From an uncultured cyanobacterium (GTDB taxonomy: Bacteria > Cyanobacteriota > Cyanobacteriia > PCC-6307 > Cyanobiaceae): a DNA stretch of 43,129 nucleotides. The translations under genes and the position numbers were made by a program. The stretch is taken from NCBI GenBank assembly GCA_903858015.1, contig CAIOGZ010000044.1, positions 1 to 43,129 of the forward strand, written 5' to 3'. Of this stretch, positions 1 to 7,903 are shown piece by piece; the stretch's first letter is position 1, and each line of letters begins with the position of its first letter. Below the pieces are notes generated by a model. It saw only the letters and a program-made list of their open reading frames with translations. It was not told the origin of the DNA and did not search any database.

Positions 1-3
1 CAA

Positions 4-3000
4 GTCACCACTCGCTGGTGGCACCTATTGATTGGAAACCCAGGTATCGCGGTCGCCCCGCAGCTGCTCATAGCGCTTGGTCACCACTCGCTGGTGGCAC
101 CTATTGATTGGAAACTATCAACATCCTGTAGGATTTTAAGTTTCAATTTAGGGTATGGTCACCACTCGCTGGTGGCACCTATTGATTGGAAACCCCGACA
201 ACACCGGTTAGCTTCAAAGTTAGAAATACAGCTTGAGTCACCACTCGCTGGTGGCACCTATTGATTGGAAACCACCGCTTCAGTAGCAATGCGTAAAGCA
301 TCGGCATCACTGAGGTCACCACTCGCTGGTGGCACCTATTGATTGGAAACCGTTGCCGATTCCCGATCCGTCCCAGCGCTGTCTTTTGGCGGTCACCACT
401 CGCTGGTGGCACCTATTGATTGGAAACCACACAGCTTGCTCGGCTGAGAGGAATTGGCCGGTGGTGGTCACCACTCGCTGGTGGCACCTATTGATTGGAA
501 ACCGCAAATGTTTGCAGACGCCTATAACCATAGGACCTCGCAAGTCACCACTCGCTGGTGGCACCTATTGATTGGAAACAACGCATCTGATCGACTTTCC
601 GCCGACAAGAAGAATCTGGGTCACCACTCGCTGGTGGCACCTATTGATTGGAAACCCGCCTGAACTCGGTTTTCTTGAGACTGTGGTAGTGAGCCGTCAC
701 CACTCGCTGGTGGCACCTATTGATTGGAAACTCCAGGACCAAAGAGAGCACGACAGCGAGGATCAGGTCGTCACCACTCGCTGGTGGCACCTATTGATTG
801 GAAACTTTCACAGTCTCAGGTAGCCAGAGAACTGTTATGGTCCCGCGTCACCACTCGCTGGTGGCACCTATTGATTGGAAACACTGACCGTCAGGCTCCC
901 ACGTAGTTCCAGCTTCCATGAGTCACCACTCGCTGGTGGCACCTATTGATTGGAAACGTCTTCTCCTCCAGATCGCTGGACTTCCTGAAATACTGGTCAC
1001 CACTCGCTGGTGGCACCTATTGATTGGAAACTACCCATGTGGATAACCTTGTTGTCGCCGTCTACGGAGGTCACCACTCGCTGGTGGCACCTATTGATTG
1101 GAAACCCATTGACACGGTGCCCTTGGATGCCACCTGCTGCAGGTCACCACTCGCTGGTGGCACCTATTGATTGGAAACGATCAACGAGGAAGGCGCACGG
1201 ATACCGCTCAAGGATGGGTCACCACTCGCTGGTGGCACCTATTGATTGGAAACATCGTTCTGTGCCGCCGCCGCTAAAACCAGGGCCCCGATGGTCACCA
1301 CTCGCTGGTGACACCTATTGATTGGAAACCTTGAAAGATATCTTCCAGGAAGTCTCCAAATATCCCTGGTCACCACTCGCTGGTGACACCTATTGATTGG
1401 AAACAACATATCCGTCGATCACGTACTGTGCATATTGCTGTATAGTCACCACTCGCTGGTGACACCTATTGATTGGAAACTCTGAACTTGGCTGTTTTGC
1501 TGTGAGCAAACATCTCGAGTCACCACTCGCTGGTGACACCTATTGATTGGAAACTTAATACTTCTTCAACAAAAGGAACGAAGTCATCATAGTCACCACT
1601 CGCTGGTGACACCTATTGATTGGAAACATTGTTGGGCGAATTTGGACCAGTGTTTTTCGCTTTGCAGTGTCACCACTCGCTGGTGACACCTATTGATTGG
1701 AAACGTCAGTTGCATTGTTTTCCGACCCTGACGTTGTTGTGTCACCACTCGCTGGTGACACCTATTGATTGGAAACCTGGGAGCCCCGGAAGATCACCGA
1801 AGCAGCGCCGGTGCCGGGTCACCACTCGCTGGTGACACCTATTGATTGGAAACAACTGTCCTAAACGGAAGGCTTAGGATTAGCTTTGAAAGCCGTCACC
1901 ACTCGCTGGTGACACCTATTGATTGGAAACCCGCTGCCATCAATGGCCCGCTAATCGCGCCGCCAGTTGAAGTCACCACTCGCTGGTGACACCTATTGAT
2001 TGGAAACCAGGTGTAAGGTCATCGCCAAATGGAATGTCCATTTTAACAAGTCACCACTCGCTGGTGACACCTATTGATTGGAAACTTAGGCCCCTTACCG
2101 CCTCCCTGGATGTCTCGATCCGCTGTCACCACTCGCTGGTGACACCTATTGATTGGAAACCAATTTTTGCGTAAAGCTGGACCAGCCTGGCGTCATTGTC
2201 ACCACTCGCTGGTGACACCTATTGATTGGAAACCTTCAACCCTTGGCACGTACGTGGTAGCGCCGCCGTTTTCGCGTCACCACTCGCTGGTGACACCTAT
2301 TGATTGGAAACGAGAAATCTCCCAGCCTGGGTGTTCACAGGATTGGTAAGTCACCACTCGCTGGTGACACCTATTGATTGGAAACTAGTGTTGGAGACGT
2401 AATCATGGCATGGATCATTGAAGGGTCACCACTCGCTGGTGACACCTATTGATTGGAAACGGGCGGGAGGTGGTATGGGTTCTGATTCACGCACGACTTG
2501 TCACCACTCGCTGGTGACACCTATTGATTGGAAACTGTAATAAACACAGTGGTCCTTGTGCTCTTCTCGGCGGTTGTCACCACTCGCTGGTGACACCTAT
2601 TGATTGGAAACGCATCCGAAAACACACCTTCCCGTGCCACGACAGAAAAGTGGTCAACACTCGCTGGTGACACCTATTGATTGGAAACCACGTGAGGGTG
2701 ACGGTGATGGTGTGACCGTCACCGTGTCACCACTCGCTGGTGACACCTATTGATTGGAAACCAGCACAAGGGCCGATTGCACCGGGCCTGGATCAATCGC
2801 CAGGTCACCACTCGCTGGTGACACCTATTGATTGGAAACCTGACGGAGATCCACTCGATTCCGTTCAGCACGCCTTTGTCACCACTCGCTGGTGACACCT
2901 ATTGATTGGAAACCGAATTCACTCCAAGGGTCTTTGACATTGAAAGCGTATCGTCACCACTCGCTGGTGACACCTATTGATTGGAAACTTGACATCGGAT

Positions 3001-3735
3001 GGTTTGAAATCAGTCGTTAGCATTAGAGGACACCACTCGCTGGTGACACCTATTGATTGGAAACTATTCGTCGGGATTGGGCACTTCAACCTGTTTTTCC
3101 ATGTCACCACTCGCTGGTGACACCTATTGATTGGAAACTTCAGGAACTGACGCGACTGCTCCATCTGATCCATCGCCGTCACCACTCGCTGGTGACACCT
3201 ATTGATTGGAAACCATGATAGTGTTTTTCAAGAATGTGCAACCACCTGCAAGCGTCACCACTCGCTGGTGACACCTATTGATTGGAAACCCGTCGTCGGA
3301 GATCAACCCAATAGGCACCGGCGAAAGTCACCACTCGCTGGTGACACCTATTGATTGGAAACTGTCGATGTCGAGCCTACGCTCGGTTAGCACGACATCA
3401 AGTCACCACTCGCTGGTGACACCTATTGATTGGAAACTTAGGCTCAAAGTGTTGTTTAATTGTAGAACCTTCAATCGTCACCACTCGCTGGTGGCACCTA
3501 TTGATTGGAAACCCTGCAACGAACAGGAACTGGGAACCTTGGCCAACGCTAGTGTCACCACTCGCTGGTGACACCTATTGATTGGAAACAACCTTTTCCA
3601 TGAGTGCCAAAGGCTTGCCATTCTGGTCACCACTCGCTGGTGGCACCTATTGATTAAAATCTAGATAGGCAGGTTTCTCTTTTGTGGCCTGATATTTAAG
3701 TCACCACTCGCTGGCGACACCTATTGATTAGAATC
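4..3735 (+). CRISPR. CRISPR array, 50 repeats and 49 spacers, truncated at left edge
   Basis: Fifty copies of a 36-nt repeat start at 4, 80, 158, 237, 315 and so on to 3554, 3626 and 3700. The repeat begins GTCACCACTCGCTGGTG and ends ATTGATTGGAAAC. Spacers are unique and range from 36 to 43 nt, a spread typical of type III and I-D arrays rather than I-E or II. The GAAAC end and the decayed last two repeats (3626 and 3700, with altered 3' ends) indicate plus-strand transcription, leader left of position 1 and trailer at 3735. Repeat positions 1-7 and 13-19 form a stem with loop CTCGC. Repeats 1-17, 47 and 49 have G at position 18; the others have A. Repeats 36 (2653) and 41 (3029) carry single stem changes. 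No cas gene is visible, so the subtype is inference. Confidence 0.98.
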
Positions 3736-3775
3736 ATCTCCTTGTTTTCTTGTGTTTTAGTCAAAGTAGATATGC

Positions 3776-3808
3776 GATCCTGCTGGCAACCTGTCGGCGG
3801 GATCTTTT
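3776..3808 (+). terminator. Possible terminator behind the CRISPR array
   Basis: GATCCTGC (3776-3783) can pair with GCGGGATC (3797-3804) through one T·G wobble across a 13-nt loop, followed by TTTT. It lies 40 nt beyond the last degenerate repeat and could end the pre-crRNA transcript before it runs into the convergent SAVED gene. The T run is short, so the call is weak. The rest of 3736-3963 shows no convincing gene; a 68-codon minus-strand frame there has no recognisable features. Confidence 0.3.
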
Positions 3809-3963
3809 CAAGTCAGAGGTGCCATTTAATGCCTGCCATCCAGGAGGCCCCGATCGAACTTCAAATTTAGAAGGAAGACGAGCAAATCGTCTGCCTGGAT
3901 TTCGCTTAGGCTGAATTGATCGTTCTTTCAGTCTCGGTCGCTGATCGCAAAGGCCTATTCCCC

Positions 3964-5073
3964 TCAAGTCCGCATGGCTGCTGAATAGCGGCGTGTAGAT
4001 GAACCAAACTCGAATTCATACACGGTCGTGGGGCCAAGTGCGGCAGCTTGCTGCCCCAACAGGGCCATCAGATTCACCGGAGCGGCCGGAAAGAGGTGCA
4101 GCCTCGGTGGGCGCTGCTGGCTCACCATTGCACCCAGCTGCTGGATCAGCGCATCCACCAACCAGCGGCCGTGGGCTCCATCCACGATCGTGTGTTGACC
4201 GGGTGGTTGCAGGGAGGCATGCACCAGGATGCCGATTGCACCGGGTTGGGCGGCCAAGTGATGGCGCACATCCAACAACACCTCGCGGCTCACCGACAGC
4301 GCCACCGCCAGCTCCTCCCCCTGCCCAATTTTCTCCTTGCTGAACGACCAGCCGGAGCCTCCCTCCGGGCACCTGGGCAAGGAGTCATCCCACACCATCA
4401 CTCGCATGCGGCTATCGAGCTGGCGCAACGTGAAAGCCACACCGGTTTTGGGCGGCAGCAGCGTTCCCAGGAACCAGGCGATCGAGAGATGGGCCTGGAT
4501 CTTCAACTCCAGCGGCCTGCTCAGGCCGGCGATGGTGGCTGTGGCCTGCCGCAGCCGCTCGGGGATGGTGGTGCTCCAGACCTCGGCATCCCGTGGCTGG
4601 CGATACTCAAACAGATCGCACAAATCAATCCCCAGCTGGCCTTCATTCTCGGCCACTGGATCCAGCGATCGAAACGAACGCAACAGCACCGTGGAACCGA
4701 TAGTCTGAGCCGGCGGCTCCAACAGCTCTGCCTGCTGCAGGAGCTCCCGCAGGCTCTCGGGCGTGTGGCGGGTGCGGCCCGTTTCGATCAGCCGCATGCC
4801 TAGATCGTCGTAGGCGCTCCAATCGGCACGAAACACCCTGGTGCCCGCCAATCGGCAGCGATCCTGCAACCAAGCCTCCGTGTCGGCCAGGGGAAGGGCC
4901 GATGTCTGGAAGCGCAAAGTCTGCAGAAACTCCGCGAATGCTTCTGCCGAGAGGGCATCACACACTTCCTGCCAGCGCTGGCGGATCTGGCCCACAGCCA
5001 GAAATGGCGTAGCTGATAACGCAACCCCTCCAAGCCAGGGTAGCCAGCACCCCCCAGGCGGCCGGTCGCCCAT
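3964..5073 (-). CDS. SAVED-domain protein with N-terminal hydrophobic segment
   Basis: 369 aa. The C-terminal part (about 127-369) reads as a SAVED domain, the cyclic-oligonucleotide sensor of CBASS effectors and some type III CRISPR ancillary proteins. Visible hallmarks are DLCDLFEYR (150-158), AHLSIAWFLG (194-203), a Trp near 228 and HLFPAAPVNLMALLG (326-340). Residues 9-28 (WLPWLGGVALSATPFLAV) are hydrophobic and could be a membrane anchor. Residues 30-125 look helical and match no nuclease, TIR or Lon protease that I recognise. An in-frame stop at 5104-5106 lies 30 nt upstream of the ATG, and no ATG, GTG or TTG lies between, so the start is reasonable and no larger effector is fused in frame. 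It converges on the CRISPR array. A role as a CRISPR-linked signalling effector is inference from domain and position. Confidence 0.8.
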   Translation of the reverse strand: MGDRPPGGCWLPWLGGVALSATPFLAVGQIRQRWQEVCDALSAEAFAEFLQTLRFQTSALPLADTEAWLQDRCRLAGTRVFRADWSAYDDLGMRLIETGRTRHTPESLRELLQQAELLEPPAQTIGSTVLLRSFRSLDPVAENEGQLGIDLCDLFEYRQPRDAEVWSTTIPERLRQATATIAGLSRPLELKIQAHLSIAWFLGTLLPPKTGVAFTLRQLDSRMRVMVWDDSLPRCPEGGSGWSFSKEKIGQGEELAVALSVSREVLLDVRHHLAAQPGAIGILVHASLQPPGQHTIVDGAHGRWLVDALIQQLGAMVSQQRPPRLHLFPAAPVNLMALLGQQAAALGPTTVYEFEFGSSTRRYSAAMRT

Positions 5074-5213
5074 GGGGAGTGCCGCGATCAGCCCTTCGCA
5101 TGGTCACCAACCTGATGGCCCCCATGGCGTCAGCCATCGACCCATCCGTACTGTTTTTAAAACCAAAAACTTCGCCATGGTCCTAGTTTGGGGCTGCAAC
5201 CGCTACCGGAACC

Positions 5214-5501
5214 ATGGGCGAGCAGCCTCTCAATGTGCTCCGGTCCGCCGAGCTCAAGCGGCGCGGCATCGCGGCGGTGGAGGAAGCCTTGCGCGCCGGT
5301 CCGGTGTATCTGCTCAAGCGCAACAGTCCGGCCGCCGTGGTGCTGAGTGCTGACGCTTATCAGGATCTGCAGCGCTCGGCGGCCCAGCCGGTCACGGCCC
5401 GCCCCTCCTGCCTGGAGTGGTTGCTGGATCTGCCACCAGCGGCGGCCGGCAGAAGTCGCGGCGTCATCGATGCAGAGCTCAACGAGCAGCGCGATTGGTG
5501 A
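5214..5501 (+). CDS. Type II antitoxin, Phd/YefM family
   Basis: 95 aa. The N-terminal half has the Phd/YefM pattern: a short strand (LNVL), a helix with KRRGIAAVEEAL, then GPVYLLKRNSPAAVVLSADAY, which forms the DNA-binding fold. The C-terminal tail (WLLDLPP to ELNEQRDW) resembles the toxin-wrapping helix. The stop codon overlaps the GTG start of the PIN toxin remnant (GTGA at 5498-5501), the usual coupling of such operons. Because the toxin is broken, the antitoxin is probably a relic or has been kept as an autorepressor. It is divergent from the SAVED gene, sharing a 140-nt upstream region. Confidence 0.8.
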   Translation: MGEQPLNVLRSAELKRRGIAAVEEALRAGPVYLLKRNSPAAVVLSADAYQDLQRSAAQPVTARPSCLEWLLDLPPAAAGRSRGVIDAELNEQRDW

Positions 5502-5765
5502 TCGCCTTTCTCGATGCCAGCGCCCTGATCTACCTGGTGGATGGTGATGCGTTGTCGGCGGTCAAGCAGCAGCTCTTGGAGCTTGCGGCAACGGCGCAAG
5601 CCTCTGGGTCTGGCATTCGACTGGCGATCAGCCGCCTGAGTTGGCTTGAATGCCGCGTGGGGCCCCTCCGCCGTGATGGTCACGGGCGATGCAGGTTTCC
5701 AGAGGGTGCCCGGTTTGCCGGTGGCGTTGGTGCAGGGTGGCCTTCCTCCACGCAGCCACTCCTGA
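5498..5765 (+). pseudogene. VapC-type PIN toxin, broken by internal deletion
   Basis: The GTG start at 5498 opens a PIN domain: IAFLDASALIYLVDGD with the first catalytic Asp, then ISRLSWLECRVGPL with the conserved acidic residue. After about 60 codons the frame becomes unrelated. In a different frame, from 5673, the typical C-terminal end of a VapC reads VMVTGDAGFQRVPGLPVAL, ending at a TGA at 5763-5765. The central region with the other active-site acids is missing and the two pieces are out of frame, so an internal deletion of very roughly 50-60 codons is the simplest reading. The original frame runs on to 5803 as a 101-codon ORF without PIN features. The gene should not give active RNase. 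Confidence 0.78.
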
Positions 5766-5840
5766 ACGAGCGGCCAGCCAGGCAGCTCTCGATCTTTGCT
5801 TGAACAGGGCTACGCGCAGGATCGGCACAGCAACGGCCGC

Positions 5841-6710
5841 TCACCCCCGCAACACCGCCGCCATTCGCACCACCTGCACGATCGGGCCCACATCATGAAC
5901 CCTCAAGATGGCGGCACCGGCGGCAATCGCCTGGCCGCAGACCGCCGCTGTGCCCCAGAGCCTGGCCCGGGGGCGCGGCTCCTCCAGTACGGCCCCGATG
6001 AAGCGCTTGCGGGAAGGGCCCACCAACACGGGAAAGCCATCGCCAGCCAGCTCGCTCAGGCGCCGCAGCAGTTCGAGGTTCTGCTCGGTGGTCTTGGCGA
6101 AGCCCAGCCCCGGATCCCAGATCAGCCGCTCACGGCGGATGCCCGCCGCCATCGCCCGCCCGCTGCTCTCCAGCAGCTCCTGGCGCACCTCCTGCACCAC
6201 ATCCCCGTAGACCGCCAGCTGATCCATGCTGGTGCTGTCACCCCGGCTGTGCATCAGCACATAGGGGCAATCCGCCGCCGCCACCACCTTCAAGATGGCG
6301 GGGTCGCGGCGCCCGCCGCCCACGTCATTGATCCAGTCGGCACCGGCCTCCAGGGCCGCAGCGGCCACCGGGGCACGGAAGGTGTCCACTGACAGAATGG
6401 CTTCGGGATGGGCGGCGCGAATCGCCGCCAGGGCCGGCAGCACCCGGCGGGCCTCCTCCTCGGGCCCCACATCGCTGGCGCCGGGCCGGGTGCTCTGGCC
6501 GCCGAGATCGAGCCCATCGGCGCCCTGGGCCAGCATCCGCCCGGCGGCCCGCAGCGCATCCTCCACAGCGGCGAGTCGGCCGCCATCGCTGAAGGAATCG
6601 GGGGTGAGGTTAAGGATCCCGATCACCCGCGGGACACCTGGGGCCGTAGGGAACGCGTTCGCGCTGAGCCAGGCGGCCAGGGAGGCGGGGCGGCGCGACG
6701 GCAGGCCCAT
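5841..6710 (-). CDS. folP: Dihydropteroate synthase
   Basis: 289 aa, normal length. It condenses p-aminobenzoate with dihydropterin pyrophosphate in folate synthesis, in the cytoplasm. Visible family motifs are GILNLTPDSFSDGG near the N-terminus, LDLGGQSTRPGA, SVDTF, WINDVGGG, LMHSRG, DPGLGFAKT and GPSRKRFI, forming the TIM-barrel pterin and pyrophosphate sites. It lies 17 nt downstream of tpiA on the same strand and is probably co-transcribed with it. It meets the degraded toxin region tail to tail. Confidence 0.97.
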   Translation of the reverse strand: MGLPSRRPASLAAWLSANAFPTAPGVPRVIGILNLTPDSFSDGGRLAAVEDALRAAGRMLAQGADGLDLGGQSTRPGASDVGPEEEARRVLPALAAIRAAHPEAILSVDTFRAPVAAAALEAGADWINDVGGGRRDPAILKVVAAADCPYVLMHSRGDSTSMDQLAVYGDVVQEVRQELLESSGRAMAAGIRRERLIWDPGLGFAKTTEQNLELLRRLSELAGDGFPVLVGPSRKRFIGAVLEEPRPRARLWGTAAVCGQAIAAGAAILRVHDVGPIVQVVRMAAVLRG

Positions 6711-6727
6711 CGTTATCGGCCTCTCCT

Positions 6728-7471
6728 TCAGGCGGCCACGGCCACTGGCTCGTAATTGACGATGCGCGCGAAGCTCTCCGGCTTCAGCGAGGCGCCGCCC
6801 ACCAGCACGCCATCGATCTCGCCCTGCTCCATCAGCAGGTCGATCGTTTCGGGGGTGACCGAGCCGCCGTACTGCACCACCACCTCGGGATGGCCCACCC
6901 AGCCACGGATCAGGCCACAGATGCGGTTGGCCTCCTCGGCGGCGCAGGTCTTACCGGTGCCGATCGCCCAGATCGGCTCGTAGGCCACGATCACCCGCAG
7001 CGGGTCGATGCCTTCGAGCCCCTGTTCGATCTGGCGATGAATCACCCGTTCGGTTTCGCGGGCCTCGCGCTGATCAAGGCTCTCCCCCACGCACAGGATC
7101 GGGATCAGGCCGGTGCGCTGGGCGGTGCGGGCACGCAGATTGATCTGCTCGTCGGTTTCGCTGTAGTACTTGCGCGGCTCGCTGTGGCCCACGATCGCGT
7201 GGGTCACGCCGTGCTCGATCAGCATCGGCGCCGAGATCATGCCGGTGTAGGCGCCGCTCTCCTCCCAGTGCACGTTCTGACCGGCAATCGCCACGCCGGC
7301 CCCCTCTAAGTGGCGGCAGAGGGTGGGAATCGATGTGAACGGGGGCGCCAGCACCACCTGGCGATTGCTGGGCAGATCGGCGATCAGGGGACGGAAGACC
7401 GCAGCGAACTCCCGCGTCTCGGCGCAGGTCATGTGCATCTTCCAGTTCCCGGCGATGACGGTCCTGCGCAC
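6728..7471 (-). CDS. tpiA: Triosephosphate isomerase
   Basis: 247 aa, full length. It interconverts dihydroxyacetone phosphate and glyceraldehyde 3-phosphate in the Calvin cycle and glycolysis. The substrate loop lysine sits in GNWKMH near the N-terminus, the catalytic His in [11 protein letters not shown], the catalytic Glu in [13 protein letters not shown] (flexible loop 6), and phosphate-binding YGGSV is near the C-terminus. The HSEPRKYY form is the cyanobacterial/plastid variant of the common HSERR. First gene of a probable tpiA-folP operon. Confidence 0.98.
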   Translation of the reverse strand: MRRTVIAGNWKMHMTCAETREFAAVFRPLIADLPSNRQVVLAPPFTSIPTLCRHLEGAGVAIAGQNVHWEESGAYTGMISAPMLIEHGVTHAIVGHSEPRKYYSETDEQINLRARTAQRTGLIPILCVGESLDQREARETERVIHRQIEQGLEGIDPLRVIVAYEPIWAIGTGKTCAAEEANRICGLIRGWVGHPEVVVQYGGSVTPETIDLLMEQGEIDGVLVGGASLKPESFARIVNYEPVAVAA

Positions 7472-7576
7472 CGGCGGCTCCCCACAAACAACAATGGCGA
7501 CAGGCTAAAACCTCGTCCGCACCGCCGGCCCTGCCCCACCCCAGCCGCAACGCTGCAAACCGGCCCGGCCCGGCGA

Positions 7577-7813
7577 TCAGCCCCCAGCCGGGGGCCGGCG
7601 ATCCGGGGCCTTCAGCCCGGCGGCTTCGGCAGCAGGTGGCATCACGATCCTTTCGGTGCCGTCGATCTCCACCGCATCGCCAGGGGCGAGGTGGCGACCG
7701 CGCCGGGTTTCGATCGCCCCATTCACCTTCACATCGCCCCGCTGGATCCGTTGCTTGGCCTCACCGCCCGTGGCGGCCAGGCCATGCCATTTGAGGTACT
7801 GATCGAGTTTCAC
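7577..7813 (-). CDS. S4-domain RNA-binding protein (YbcJ-like)
   Basis: 78 aa from the GTG at 7813 (VKLDQYLKWHGL). The pattern LDQYLKWHGLAATGGEAKQRI, VKVNGAIETRRGR and LAPGDAVEI is the S4 RNA-binding fold seen in YbcJ-type small proteins, which are thought to touch rRNA or tRNA. The open frame continues upstream to 7960, but that stretch is Arg/Gly-rich, unconserved in appearance and overlaps the divergent ABC exporter start, so I prefer the short form. The target RNA is unknown. Confidence 0.85.
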   Translation of the reverse strand: MKLDQYLKWHGLAATGGEAKQRIQRGDVKVNGAIETRRGRHLAPGDAVEIDGTERIVMPPAAEAAGLKAPDRRPPAGG

Positions 7814-7903
7814 GGGCCTACCCACCACGCTGTTGACCCTGGCACGTCGCCGCCAGCCCTGGCTGGCCAGGGGCTTCCCTCCGCCCAGGCTTAGGGTGCG
7901 CCG

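Noticed and set aside
28-3571. Many ORFs across the CRISPR array with repeated HHSLVAPIDWK-type peptides
   Set aside because: They are translations of the 36-nt repeat, which is a multiple of three only by itself; spacers break frame. They are not proteins.
3761-3967. 68-codon minus-strand ORF between array and SAVED gene
   Set aside because: No family pattern, Arg-rich and no ribosome binding site; likely chance.
4048-4803. 251-codon plus-strand ORF opposite the SAVED gene
   Set aside because: Complement shadow of a gene with clear domain motifs; Gln/His-rich typical of reverse frames in GC-rich DNA.
5796-6392. 198-codon plus-strand ORF opposite folP
   Set aside because: Shadow of folP; no protein pattern.
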